Shown here: piece by piece, positions 1-11,959 of the stretch | Position numbering within the stretch: the first letter of the stretch is position 1 | How the letters are laid out: the number at the start of each line of letters is the position of its first letter | Assembly (NCBI GenBank): GCA_948470475.1 | Contig: OX419347.1 | Location: 5,226,143-5,290,142, forward strand | From: Galaxea fascicularis | Taxonomy: Eukaryota > Cnidaria > Anthozoa > Scleractinia > Euphylliidae | DNA length: 64,000 nucleotides | Direction: 5' to 3' | The notes under the pieces: model-generated | The model's database searches: none | What the model saw: the letters and a program-made list of their open reading frames with translations, nothing else | Told to the model about the DNA's origin: nothing | Translations under genes and position numbers: made by a program

Positions 1-1745
1 AGAAATCTGTGTTTGTCTTAGATCGCTAATAACAACTGCCAAAAAATTTAAATGGTTTCCGGCCATGACAGATAAAAGCGCAAAATGCAAGTGTATAATT
101 TCTGGAAAAACTAAATTTTTCAAATTTTGTTTGATTATTGTCACAGTTCCAGAGAAAACGTTTAACTGACTTTGTATTCAATAACTCTGCTTGACTGAAT
201 TCAAGAGCACTACACATATTACTAAAAACACGACAAACACATCTGTTTTGGCGTAAGGGGGGGGTCACCACTCAATGATTGGCATGACATGTGACTTCCC
301 TTGCATGACCATTTCAAGACCTCACTTCTATTGGCACTATGAGCTGCAACCTAGGTCCACACACTGCTGTGGCAGCACACTAAGGCCAGCACCACACCAA
401 CTTAAGAAGAGTATTGGTAAGAGAAAACTAGTACAAGCGCTACGAGCTGTAACCTTGGCCAGCAACATGCTACTGCAGCATCACTATGAGCTGAAACCTT
501 AGGCCAGCAACACTCAAACACCTAGTGCCTAGACAACCTATAGGGCCTCACCTATCTCCCCAGCAGAGCTGGATCGGACAAGACTGTTGACCAGTAGAAA
601 AATAACAAATACAAAAAAAGGAACTTGCTTGGGGAAGTCGCTGCACAGATTTGACCAGGCAACAGTCTAGAGAAGTGTCTCCAAGTTTATTGAATAAGCA
701 CAATGACCTCCTACAGGGAGATTGTCTAATGGGCGTGGGTGGGTGGGTCGTGGGTCGTGGGTCGTGTTTGTTTGAAGATAAAAAAAAGATATATATTTGC
801 TCCCTCAGTGCTTGGTCCAAATTTGCAATTGCCCGCTCACGAATTAATTTCCCCGAACTCCTTTTATGAAACGTTGAACTGTCTCCCATTAACTATGAAC
901 ATTTTTCCTCCTGATTTGGCAAACAATTTTGGTAAACCTTAACTTAAGTGTTCAAAAAATTATATGCTTAGCATTGCCGTGCGCGTTTGCCGGGAATGGA
1001 TGTACTAATTAAAATAGGAAAAGGGGGGTCCAAAAACCGCAAAACTGCATCTGGTCTTTTCCCGAATACCGAAACCGCACGTGCATGGAAAAGGTTGTAA
1101 TTGCAAACAACAGAGTTAAATTGTAAACTGATATAATACACTTGGTTCGCGCTTGCAAAACAACCGGGTACTGACCTGCCGTTCTAAAGAGTGTCATCAC
1201 CGTAGACACTTTTTTTCACCGAAAACCGCGACCGAAAGGTTGTAATAACCTGCAAACTGCTTAGTGTTTTGAAACCGCAATACAGCTGGTTAAAATAAAA
1301 ATTACCGCAAAACTGCACCAAAGAATAACGCAAAACCGCATCACCGCAAACCCTTACGTCCCCCTCAAATAGAAAACTGTGTTGAACTCACTTGTTTGTT
1401 CCGGAACTTGCGCCCATGGAATAATGGAACTCACGTTACCCCACAACTTCGATATATAACGGCGGATATATGGCTTTTTGTCGGCATTTCAAGGAAAAGA
1501 AAAATTGATCAACTTTTGGGAAAAAGCTGTGTCATGGCTGCAACCGAACTTTTTAGTAATTTTCTAGCAAACATCTCATGGGATTTGTCTTCATGTTTGG
1601 TCATGATTTATTGATTTCATGAAAGCTGAGGATCAGCCGTCCGCCTTGTAGCGACCTTGGTAGCGTGGGAATGCTCAAGTATGATTGGTTAAAAATAGCT
1701 GAAATGCACATGTTTGCCAAAAGCCTTGCAGTAGCAGACTTCGTC
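1..1745. other. Left flank, no supported gene
   Basis: Repetitive phrases only. ACTATGAGCTG...AACCTTAGGCCAGCA recurs near 337, 442 and 482; AACCGCA-rich short repeats lie between 1030 and 1345; a GGGTCGTG run is near 745. Open frames here are short and unconvincing. Confidence 0.6.
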
Positions 1746-1929
1746 ATGGCGGATACGCTGGTGAGTTGGACATTCTTAAATCAGAATTGTTGATAAAAGT
1801 TAATGTACATGGGAAACCAGTTAATTGTAATCGAATTCCATCGTCGTCTGTTTGCAGGAAGGAAATCCACTGCTGCTGCTGTGCAAAGCAGCCGGCTCAA
1901 TGGATATTGAACGAGAGGATGGCCACGAG
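1746..1929 (+). CDS. 5' end of an unrecognised plus-strand gene (two exons)
   Basis: Exon 1 (1746-1760) encodes MADTL, with the start codon in an ATGGCGG context, and ends at CTG/GTGAGT. Exon 2 (1858-1929) follows TTGTTTGCAG and encodes EGNPLLLLCKAAGSMDIE and a further six residues to donor GAG/GTATAT. Both are phase 0. I could not find a convincing third exon to the right, so the gene may be truncated, may continue in exons too short to see, or this may be a decayed copy. Function is unknown. Confidence 0.4.
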
Positions 1930-2524
1930 GTATATTTGTTTCTTTTTACATGCTAAGTGCAGTTGTATTCCATTATCCCGGTAGTATTAGTAACGTTTAA
2001 CTCGTATTCAAGTATTAAAATGTAAACCACTGACGGATTGTTAATGTAACATCTTTGGCATAAAAGTATGTATACATGACGTGCAGAGGGATCTCGGACC
2101 CACGACCCACCCACCCATGCGATTTAGCCTCACCCCCTACAGGGAGGGAGGGAGGGTAAATTCACAAGATTGGCTTTGCAGTGAGTAGTACAACTACCAG
2201 AAATGTGACTTGAACCGTGTACATTACATTTATATAAAAACGAGCTTCATAATTTACTTCTATTGGTACTAGAACAATGCGATGACTACACAGACACAGA
2301 CCAAATTATATTTGTTTTAAAAAAAAGCAATCACACGAAACGCTGGCTATGAACATGCCCACACACTGCGTTCTATTGCTTGGGATTTAGAAAAAAATGA
2401 GCAACTATATAATGGGAAAAATTATGTAGTAGTGGTATTGTACACAGTTGACCCGCCTAGATTAGATTTGCTATTTGCGGGTCAACTGTAAAAAAGATAA
2501 GATTTGTAATGTTATATGTGACAA

Positions 2525-2566
2525 TAAAAGTTCAAGTTCAAGTTCAAAGTTCAAGTTCAAGACAGT
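2525..2566. repeat. (AGTTCA)n microsatellite
   Basis: About six imperfect AGTTCA units. Confidence 0.75.
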
Positions 2567-3439
2567 GTTCAAAGCCTAAGCCAAGTGAGAAAGCTGTACC
2601 ATAGAGAGCTAGGTACAAGATAAGAACTGAGACAAGAATCAAGATAATTATTTACAAATTAAACCACTCAGAAAGGCTGGAATGTACTGCAATGAGACAG
2701 TTATGAAATGGCACAATGGGTCCATAGATTACAACCGACAACAAAGAGTTTAACATACAATAATGAACTGATTCATTACAGTAACAATCTTAAAGCCCCA
2801 CAGAGCAATGAATGTCAAGCTCCATTAATTGCGTTTTACATTTTTGCTGTAAAACTTTCAAAATCCTTTTAAGTTTCTAATTCACTTTTTCATCAATTGT
2901 TTAATTTTTGCATTTTGAGGCGAACACAACTTGAATTTCTAGACTTGGTTGCTTATAATACTTCTCCAAAGGGCGATGAAACCATCCAATAGGTTTGTTT
3001 TCATGGTGAGTGTTTATCGCCGTGATAAATGTTTCATTTGCAGTCACATTTCCTGAATTTGTGATTTTCCACCTACATGTAAATTCTGGCGTCTGTAGCT
3101 TTGTACACCTGAACAGAAAGTTAAACTAGCTACTGTATTGCGACCGGTATTACTTTAAAAAAATTCTTACCCTCAGGTAAAAACAAAATGTATGATTCGG
3201 GTTCAATGCTATGTGTTACCATGCGAAATGACTGTTCCCATCACCACACCCTTCAATAACAACACAGTGCTTGGTTCAAACGTATTATCTCTGGAGTTGA
3301 AGACTGTGAGAGTATGAAGGGGTTACAACCCCACGTACCACCTGATTCCGTCTGATTGCGCCTATACACCAAATTGAACCAAATAATAGAATCTACCTAC
3401 ATTAGGATAACGTTGGCCGAGTCATAACACTGATTTTGA

Positions 3440-3550
3440 GATATTGTACATGTCGTTCAAGAGTTATTACATTTTGCGTTATTACAATGTGTTAGAAAAG
3501 TTATTACATTTTGCATCAATGTTATTACATTTTGCGTTAATGGCGTAACA
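3440..3550. repeat. Tandem copies of a TTATTACATTTTGCG motif
   Basis: TTATTACATTTTGCG or close variants occur three times between about 3461 and 3541, separated by short variable spacers. Confidence 0.6.
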
Positions 3551-3804
3551 CAGACCTCTAAAAAACATGCTGAATCGATGTTTTCAACATGTACGTGACA
3601 TGCTTGTGAGCAGACAACTTTATGTCACACATTGTGAAAAAATCTAAAATTCAAACTGCTCTATTTTCAAAACAAAGCACACTACCGAGCTGAAAACATG
3701 CAAGAAGATACATTTCTGAAATGTCTTTTACATGATGAAACTAAAAATGGAAACGTCTCTTTACTTTTGAATTTTAGCTTTTTATGATGTCACATGCAGG
3801 GTTT

Positions 3805-4040
3805 GAGCAGTGGTGAGAGCGCTCGCCTTCCACCAATGTGTCCCAGGTTCGATTCCTGCACTCGGTGTCATAAGTAGGCTGAGTTTGTTGGTTCTCTACT
3901 CTGCTCTGAGAGGTTTTTCTCCGAGTACTACGGTTTTCCCCTCTCTTCAAAAACCAATATTTTGATTTGATTTAGAGTTTATTTGATTTTGAGGGCCACA
4001 GAGTGTCTTAGGACTACTGTTAAGTGTTCCACCCTCTTTA
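3805..4040 (+). mobile_element. tRNA-derived SINE
   Basis: The head carries a pol III A-box-like TGGTGAGAGCGCTCGCC and a B-box GGTTCGATTCC (3847-3857), then the body TGAGTTTGTTGGTTCTC and a TTTGATTTGATTT tail. The same family occurs in reverse at 17041-17435. The tRNA head is 5'-truncated. The 3' limit is approximate. Confidence 0.75.
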
Positions 4041-4850
4041 ACTCTTTTCTATCTGGTTAAAAAATGACAAATTTGACATTATTACATGTTTAATTTTTTT
4101 TCTCCGCAGATATTTACAGCAACGTGGAATAAAATATCTCATTTGAAAGTGTATAAAATGGGCTTTTTGGAAAAAAATATATCTTATCATGAAAGCCCAG
4201 AATATTTCAGAAAAAAATTCTGAAAGAGACAAATTAGCATAATTTATGCATCACTTTTGAGAAAAAATGAATATTTCCCTAAAGGGTTGTAATATGGTCC
4301 TAAGGTGTCGAAAGATGAAATGAAGCTTATTCTGTAAGCAAAATAAGCCAGAATTATTTTGACATTTTTTTTGACCCCCCTCTGACCCCTCTCTGTCCCC
4401 ATAGCAACATAATCACAATCTGTCAACACCTCTATTGAGTTACGAGTCTGTAATGAAATAACACGTCGTTTGACCTAAAATCACTCCGAAAGAACCTTTG
4501 AGCCCTCAAATGTGAATTTACGGATACAATTCATGAAATTGGCGAGGATTCAAACGTATAAAAGCAACGCGAAGAGTATTTCCTCGCATTACAAGATGAT
4601 ATTTCGTAGCGCTTGAAACCACGCGGTCGAAACTAAATCGCATCGCATACCTTGAATTTCGCCCTCGCATTCCAGTTCTTGGTCTGGTTCGCTTTCCTTA
4701 TCCTTCTTCATCCCCAAGCGATCTTTTTCCCTTTCAAGTATCATTTCTAAAACCATTTTAGTCGACAAATTCACCATTCGAAATCTCTTCGCCGACGAAA
4801 GCCATTTCTCGCAGTGAAGTGAAAAAAAACACAGAAGATTCGTTATGTAA

Positions 4851-5400
4851 GCTGATTTGACGTATCCTACGCAAATTCGCACAGGAACTGGGTAAATCTC
4901 TTAACTTCCTGTGTGCCAAATTTGGCGAAGATCGGAAATAACGCGATTTTTCGCAGAATTTTTTTTCTTGTGGGTCTCTCGCGACCCATAAAAAGAGGAT
5001 CGGTCGGGAATGGGCCGACACAAAAAAATCATTATTTTTTAGCTGATTTGACGTATGCTAGGCAAATTCACACAGGAAGCGGGTAAATCTCTCAACTTCG
5101 TGTGTACCAAATTTGGCGAAAATCGGAAATAACACGATTTTTTGCGGAATTTTTTTTTCTTATGGGTCTCTCACGACCCATAGCAAAAGGGACGGACGAC
5201 AATGGGCCAACACAAATAAATTCGTCTTATAAGCTGACTTGACGTATCCTACGCAAATTTGCACAGGAACTGGGTAAATTTCTCAACTTTGTGTTTACCA
5301 AATTTGGAGAAAATCGGAAAAAACACGATTTTTTGCGGATTTTTTTTTCGTATGGGACGTTTTCGTCCCATAGAGCAGGGGGTGGACGGAAATGAGTTTT
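4851..5400. repeat. Three tandem units of about 191 bp, each ending in a hairpin
   Basis: Units start GCTGATTTGACGTAT at 4851, 5042 and (with one change) 5233. Each runs through a conserved CAAATTTGG block, an oligo-T run, then a hairpin: TGGGTC/GACCCA (4971-4988), TATGGGTC/GACCCATA (5161-5182), TATGGGACG/CGTCCCATA (5351-5372). The third hairpin keeps pairing through paired changes. No coding frame is shared. Confidence 0.85.
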
Positions 5401-5411
5401 AAAGAAAGCCT

Positions 5412-5430
5412 ATTATTATTATTATTATTA
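5412..5430. repeat. (ATT)n microsatellite
   Basis: A short run of TTA/ATT triplets between the 191-bp tandem array and the LINE flank. Confidence 0.7.
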
Positions 5431-5502
5431 CATGCAAACCAAGAATAGTGCATTTATACCATGAGCACATCCACTACTTGCTCATGGCACTTCACAAATA
5501 CT

Positions 5503-5516
5503 AAGAAAACAATCCA
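5503..5516 (+). repeat. LINE target-site duplication, left copy
   Basis: AAGAAAACAATCCA directly precedes the LINE. The identical 14-mer follows its A-rich tail at 8476-8489. Confidence 0.85.
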
Positions 5517-8475
5517 TTGGACAGTTTTGAAAATGGAAAGACTCCTGGTAATGACGGTATACCTGCCGAGTTTTACAAAACGTTTTGGAGCTCTGTAGGT
5601 GAGCTAATGACTGATGCTTTTAATTGCTCTTTCAACTCAGGAGAAATGTCAAATAATTCACAAAAAGAGGCAATTATCACATTAATTGATAAAAAAAGGT
5701 AAAGATCGAATGTATTTGGAAAACTGGAGACTGATTTCATTAGTCAATGTTGACTCCAAGCTTGCTTCTAAGGTCATTGCCAACAGAATAAAAACCATTC
5801 TTCCTCAAATAATTCACCATAACCAATCCGGCTTTATCAAGGGTAGATTTATTGGAGAGGTGGCTTGCTCAATCCTCAACATTATCGACTACCCTGAATC
5901 GTTCAAATTACCTGGTATTCTACTGTTTATAAATTTTGAAAAACCTTTGACTCTATTGAATGGGGTTTTCTATTTCAATCACAAGAGGCCTTTAATTTTG
6001 GTCCGGCCCTGGTAAGATGGATTAAATCTTTTTATTATATAAGCACCAGTGAAATACCAAGTGAGCTTTCCCACGAAAAGTTCATATCTTCACACGTGAA
6101 GAGATCACCGTCATTATGGTTACATAATAAATCGCACCTTTGTTGTTTACAACTGGCTTTCCTCGGAATCTAGAATTCTAAGGGCCATCATTTTAGACTT
6201 AATCATATTGCAATAAAAATGAATTTGGTTTTCGTCCATGCTTTAAGGCCGTGTACTTCTTCCATGTTTAGTAACAACACGTTCTACTTTAAGACCATTG
6301 AAAATATTAAAGTGAAATGGTTTGGTATTTCACTGGCGTTTATAAAATAAACAGAATATTACATGGCTGCCTATAGACACGCGCGGGCATGTAATCTATA
6401 ACATCTATCTATAGCAATCTCTCGAGTTGTGTCATAAACAATGGTTTTTTTCCCAAGCCTTTTAAGTTAGAAAGAGGAGTAAGGCAAGACTATCCTTTGT
6501 CACCCTATCTATTTGTTGTGGCAATTGAAATTTTGGCTATATCTCTTCGGACAAATAAGCATGTTAAAGGCATAAAAATCAGCAATGACAAAATTAAAAC
6601 ACTGCTATATGCTGATGATATGACTGCCACATTGACGAACACCTCCTCTTTAGAAATAGTCATTCAAAGCCTGAACAATTTTGAAAATTGCTCTGGCTTA
6701 AAAATGAATGTTTCAAAAACTAAAGCGATGTGGATTGGGGCAAATAAGAATTCATTAGAGAAACCTTTGGGCTTTGAGTGGTGTACTGGAGTTAAAACGT
6801 TAGGAATTCATTTCTCGTGTGACCAAGGAGAGGTCAAAAAACAAAACTTTCATGAAAGATTAAGTGACATTCAAAAAACAATCAACCTATGGGGATTGAG
6901 GGGTTTATCCTTAAGGGGTTTGGCAAAGTGACCATTATAAAATCGTTCCTTATACCAAGGCTTTTATATGTTTCTACAATATTGGTAACCCCACAAGAAA
7001 TCATTAAACTAATGGAGAGGATGATATACAAATTTTTGTGGAAAGGTCCAGATAAAGTGACTAGTCATTAACTCGCTGAAGAACAGTGGCCTGAATCTTA
7101 CAGATCTTGAAACCCAAATTAAAGCCATAAGGCTGTCCTGGATTCCACGGATTCTTGATGAGCGGGTAGGTCCATGGAAGTCATATTTTATATTTCATTT
7201 GAAAAAATATGGAGGGACTCTGCTCTTAAAATGTAATTATGATACATGTATAAGGGATCTCAATTTAAGTTTAAATGGTTTTTATCAGCAGCTACTTGAC
7301 TGGTGGGCAGATTTTAGAAATGTTTTTTTTTCTGACATTAATTATGCCCGCCATGTAATTTGGAATAACAAAAAGATAAGAATTGACAACAAATCTGTTT
7401 TTAAAAAAAAAAATATGCAGACTGTGGAATTTTTTATTTAAATGGTCTATTATTTAGTTTGGATAATGTACGCTCTTTTGAATACCTAAAGAATACGGAG
7501 CTTGATTCCAACTTTTTGACATGGTCTGTGTTACGGTTGTCTGTGCCTAAGGATATGCTATCTTCTTTCCCACTGGTGGAATTTGATTCTATGACTTTCA
7601 AATATAATAATACAGAATTCAATACGTACTCAGTGAAATCAAAACAGTTCTACTCCCTGCTGATTGCCAATAAAGCTAACTATACGAATAGATTCAAAAC
7701 TCTGTCAGCCAATCTGAAATTTTCAGACTCTTTGCAGGAAGAGTTCTCGATCCCTTACATATGTCTGGTCCTTTCAGTATAAATTGTTAAATAACATCTT
7801 GTTTACAAATACCAAATTATTTAAAATTGGGTTAATTGAGTCAGAGAGGTGTTCTTTCTGCGCAATTTACAAAGAAGACTTATACCATCTCTTTTATGGC
7901 TGCTCCTATGCGCGTGCCTTTTGGAACAGATTTTGCAATTGGTGGTCTAACTTTCGGAGTGAAAATTTGAGCCGATCTTTAAAAGATGTTATAGTTGGCT
8001 TTTCAAATAGAAATGACTTACTTAATTATCTGATAATTCTAGGGAAACTATGTATATGGGAGAGTAGAAGAAACAATCAATCCCAACATTTAATTCGTTT
8101 CTACACAAAGTAGAAGCTAAGAAGGAGAGTGAAAGGCTTATTGCCTTAAAGAATAAGAAGCTTCACGATTTTGGGAAAAGATGGGAACTCTTATTATTAT
8201 AATAACCGTCATTGTTATAATAACCTTTGTTGTGATACTGCGTGGAGGAAATATGTGGATGGCTCAAATTTAATTTGAAGTATCTGCACTGTGTCTGTGA
8301 TGTGTTGTGCTGTCAACCTCTCAAAATATATATATATATCATAACTTAAGATTAAATTGTAATAGGGGTAGCATTGTAAGTAATGTAAACATTGTTAGTA
8401 TCGTAACTACTGTAAGTGATGTACGCAGTGTTAGCAATGTACTGTTGTATGTTTTGATTGATAATAAAAAAAAAG
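5517..8475 (+). mobile_element. 5'-truncated, decayed L1-type LINE
   Basis: The element encodes reverse-transcriptase pieces in order: PGNDGIPAEFYKTFW (5551 on), YLENWRLISLVNVDSKLASK (5713 on), QSGFIKGR, a catalytic YADD (6607 on), then GLKMNVSKTKAMWIG and the C-terminal zinc-finger-like CSFC-x8-HLFYGC (7857 on). Several frameshifts and stops break the frame, and the endonuclease end is missing. An exact 14-bp repeat, AAGAAAACAATCCA, flanks it (5503-5516 and 8476-8489) and fits a target-site duplication. The 3' end has an A-rich tail. A TIR element interrupts it at 6044-6338. Confidence 0.9.
6044..6338. mobile_element. Small TIR element inserted in the LINE
   Basis: The left end CACCAGTGAAATACCAA (6044-6060) is matched by an inverted copy, TTGGTATTTCACTGGCG (6322-6338), 16 of 17 positions. 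The LINE protein is open before (KSFYY) and resumes near 6405 (SCVINNGFF). There is no coding capacity, so this is a non-autonomous MITE-like insertion. The 60 bp between 6338 and about 6400 may be part of the insertion or a second event. Confidence 0.75.
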
Positions 8476-8489
8476 AAGAAAACAATCCA
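8476..8489 (+). repeat. LINE target-site duplication, right copy
   Basis: The second copy of AAGAAAACAATCCA, just after the oligo-A end of the LINE. Confidence 0.85.
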
Positions 8490-8825
8490 AAACTAATACC
8501 CTAAATATTAAACTAACACATCCAACTTTACGCTAATAAAGCAAAGAATTACGGTTTACGGTTAAGGTTCCTCTTAAAATTATTAATGTGCTGGAATTTT
8601 GTATATTAAAAGATGTGTTCAAAATCCTTGGGGAACTCTCAGCAAAAGCCCCGTTCACATAGGTTTTAATTCTAGACAACAGTTGTATCGGCAAGTGATG
8701 AGGGTTCAAGCGTTAAGTCCTTTTTCATTCACAGTTGAGCAGAAGATCTGCCATATTGAGGACAGAGATCATTGAGAACTTTATAGACAAAAAGAAGACG
8801 CTCAAACACAATACAATAAGACTCT

Positions 8826-8870
8826 ACGGTAGTGCTGTTGCTACCACCTGAGCTAACAAGCCATTGAACC
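8826..8870 (-). repeat. Second tRNA-like SINE head fragment
   Basis: On the minus strand GGCTTGTTAGCTCAGGTGGT is close to the head of the SINE at 8936-9096. Only the 5' part is recognisable. Confidence 0.5.
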
Positions 8871-8935
8871 GGAGTAAGTTATTTTGAGGGTTCATAATAA
8901 ACTGGCGATCAGTGAAATCATAAATTATTAGAACT

Positions 8936-9096
8936 ACGGATTAAAGAATGAACATGAAAGGGATCCTTGCAGTTAAAAATGCTACTTGAGCAGCAGTGAA
9001 AATAACGCCTGAATAAATTTAGGCTTGTGTGGGATTCAAGTGCCCTGACCTCTGTGATCTGGTGCAGTGCTCTACCAACTGAGCTAACAAGCCAAA
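8936..9096 (-). mobile_element. tRNA-derived SINE
   Basis: The minus strand reads GGCTTGTTAGCTCAGTTGGT then AGAGCACTGCACC, a tRNA-like A-box region, followed by a decayed B-box and a body with GTTATTTTCACTGCTGCT. This matches a SINE design common in anthozoan genomes. Not a functional tRNA: the acceptor stem and B-box are degraded. Confidence 0.75.
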
Positions 9097-9245
9097 TGAA
9101 AGCTGGTCATTTTGTGGGTTTGTTGTCTATTAATAATGTTTTATCAAGCATACATGTCATCTCCACCAAACACTGAAGACACATTACCAAATTTATTCGA
9201 TTAAGCACCCACCTTGTACATGTAGGCAGGAGAGGTTAATAAGCT

Positions 9246-9280
9246 CCCCCCCCCCCCCAAAAAAAAAAAAAAAAAAAAAG
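9246..9280. repeat. Oligo-C then oligo-A tract
   Basis: About 14 C residues followed by about 20 A residues just downstream of the small minus-strand gene. Probably a retroposon tail or slippage tract. Confidence 0.8.
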
Positions 9281-9336
9281 AAGTGCACAAGAGGAGAATT
9301 GACTATTGTTTCTTTGCTGGCTTACAATCTCTAATT

Positions 9337-10909
9337 TCATTGTCTGACAGTCTCTGAGGAAGTTGGAATTTTCCTCAAAGTTTCAACTGTAATATCCTTG
9401 TGGGCACAAAGTTCTTTTAGCCGCAAAATCTCCTGCTCGAACTTAGTGGCACTGCTGCTCGGTGCTCGCAAAATAAACTTATTACTTGCTGAAAATGGCA
9501 ACAATTTAATGAGGACCCAACATCAAATAAGTGCCCAACTACAATAAGGACCCACTCTCAAGTCCAAAAATTTACTAAGTGCCCAGGGTGCTTAATTGAA
9601 TAAATACAGTATACCTTTGCACAAGAAAGGTGATAACTTGGCAGTGATATAAGTACTCAACTCACCTCTTTAAACTGCTTTTACAGTTAAATGTCGGTTG
9701 CTGGAGTCTACAACATAATAAATTTCTCCCATCCAAGTGAGACTCATCTGAAAAGACAAGACATGCAAGGTTAAGTACAACTGCATGTATATAAACCAGT
9801 ACTATTGTTTATATTATTTTTTAAGCAGCCAGCAGTACATGTATGTATAAAGTAATCATGAACTCCAGCTTTTGTGGTACATCCAATCAAAGCAATGGTA
9901 AAATAAACTACCATAACTCAGTTCCTAAATATTCAGGAAATTATTGTGTCTTTTAAATGCTATTGTACATGTACTGAATATATCACTTGTCCTAGATAAC
10001 CACACCAGTTTGTTAATGACTTGCTGAAGCTTTCGAATTCCCTGCTGGAGTACAGGACTTCAAAGGGATTCTGATAATGCAGGACTTTGCAACTGGTGTG
10101 GCCTCAAGTTGCACCCTACTATAAAATTTTTGGATTAAGCCAAATATAAAATGTCAAAGTTCAAATAGATTTGTTGGTACATACCAGAAAAAGTCAAGGA
10201 TTTCTTTATTCCACTTGTCTCTGCACTAATCATATTCAACGTGCAATCACTGAAACTCTTGCTGGAAAACCAATGGAAGAATAATTTCCAAAAACTGGAA
10301 CCTGCTGTTGAACCTGTTCCCTCCATCTGAAACAGAGAAAGTCTTGTTCAATCAACAACAACATGAGTTATAATAATTATAAACATCTATGAGACACACT
10401 CTAGAGTAAATAACTTTCTTACTTGTAAATAGAATTATTATGGCTGGAATTTACGTTAAAAATACATTGTAATACGTGTATCTACATAAGGCAGATGGAA
10501 GACTCCTAAGGGGAAGCGAGCAAGGCAAACAATAACCCAATAATTTTATGTGCAACGAACATTTACTCACAGAAGTACATTTAAAAATCATGCAGACCAA
10601 ACCAAAAGAAGAACAAATTATCACACAAGGAGAAACAAAAAACACTTGACAAAAAGTTCTGGTCGGAAACCGGCTTCCGAGAAAAATATTATCTAAAATT
10701 TTTCACCCCCTCCCCTAACCCTGCGCAAAAAAGCTCCGTGAGAAAACAGCGCGAAATTCAAACCTCTATATTTTGGATTTTCCGCTATTGCGTCAACACT
10801 TCATTCTCAACTAAGCTTTTAAACTTTTTGCCTCACAAATAACTAAACTAGTCGTTCACAGGCCTTAAACGTTTAGAAAACTTACCTCAAGACGGACCTC
10901 GTCCGCCAT
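9337..10909 (-). CDS. Unrecognised four-exon gene, 131 residues
   Basis: Proposed exons are 10909-10886, 10326-10185, 9747-9666 and 9484-9337, joined in phase to 396 nt. Exon 1 encodes MADEVRLE and ends at a consensus donor GAG/GTAAGT. Exon 2 follows TGTTTCAG, and exon 3 follows CTTTTCAG with donor GAG/GTGAGT. The last exon has a Lys/Glu-rich helix-like stretch (KFEQEILRLKELCAHKD) before TGA at 9337-9339. No domain is recognised; one conserved-looking core is QQPTFNCKSSLK. The last acceptor is uncertain: the stronger TTTTCAG would put a stop two codons in, so GCAAG four bases downstream is used. An unseen exon between 3 and 4 is possible. The gene is co-oriented with PDE4 and lies downstream of it. 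Confidence 0.6.
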
Positions 10910-11959
10910 TTTCACAGTAAAGATTGACGAAGGCAAATTTGTCTGAGGCTTGCGAATTACCGGAAATAACACAAAAAGCTTTGCTAGTTGCACTTCCAGA
11001 CGGTAAAGCAGCAGTCTGTTCAACAAAATGAGGTAAAAATGGGTAAATTTACGCCCAGATACCTTGAGAAACATCGACACGCGTTGCAGCGAATTTGTGA
11101 AGAGCGCAAAGGACTCTAGGTCCTGGAAGACAGCCGAAGATCCCATTGCACCATGGGATGATCTCGTGGAGTCTGCCTGAACACAGAAGATTTGAGACTG
11201 GCCAAATACGGCGATAGCAGCAACTGAGGAAAACGGTAAGAAAAAGGTAACATGCGGTACTTCGCTTTTGCGCCGTGAAGAGTGGCTCTAAATAGCATTT
11301 GCACTGATTTTCTGAAGCAAAGTGCGCAACTCACAACGCATATCTACATCAAAAACTATTTTACGTGCACAGTGTTGCTAAGGTGGGTGATTCCACCTCG
11401 ACTAGTTTTTCGAGCAGTTTTAGGGAATACACTAGAAAGGTTTGCGAAAAAATTAACACAGATTCCGAGAAATGTGCCTCTGAATGCAACTAAGACTAAG
11501 TCGATTATTTTTTTCGTCTAAGAGAGTTAAGCGGGTTCACCCCCTTTGTTAATAGTGCCACGATTTAGCTGTTCATGAACATCTTGGCTTGACATTGTCT
11601 TCCAACGTGTCTTGGCGTGCGCACGTTTTAAAGGGGCTATGTCACGCTATTGAAGCATCTTTTGAAAGCTCAAGATATGTCTTGCCGTCGGTTGAGATCC
11701 AAAAATAATGGCCTAGTTTTATCATTTAAGACTGTTATGACACTAAAACTGTTTCCTGTCGTCTGTTGTTACCAATGCGGAAAAGATGGAAAAGGATTGG
11801 AACTTGAAAAGGTTGGACCAACTTTTTCAAGTTTTGATGCTATGTCGAAAAAAAAAAAACACCAAAACCTTATTATGACTGAGTCGCTCTTTTTCCAGTT
11901 TGATATCCACCTCATAGTTTATCAGGAACATTGTTTGTATAAATAAAACTGCTCTAAGT
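10910..11959. other. Upstream region of the small minus-strand gene
   Basis: The promoter of the four-exon gene should lie here; its start codon sits in an AAAATGGCGGAC context. I see no TATA-like element in a convincing position and no plus-strand gene. Confidence 0.4.

Larger units (their letters stand above)
1930..3804. other. Intergenic or intronic stretch
   Basis: Contains the AGTTCA microsatellite and TTATTACATTTTGCG repeats. A short open stretch at 2930-2996 (EFLDLVAYNTSPKGDETIQ then a stop) could be a terminal exon of the gene starting at 1746, but its acceptor and phase do not fit exon 2 directly. Confidence 0.4.

Noticed and set aside
2936..2996. Possible terminal exon (LVAYNTSPKGDETIQ then stop)
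   Set aside because: The reading is tempting, but neither candidate acceptor gives phase 0 needed after 1929, and there is no second line of support.
9060..9096. tRNA gene on the minus strand
   Set aside because: The A-box region is good, but the B-box is degraded, the acceptor stem does not close, and a SINE body follows.
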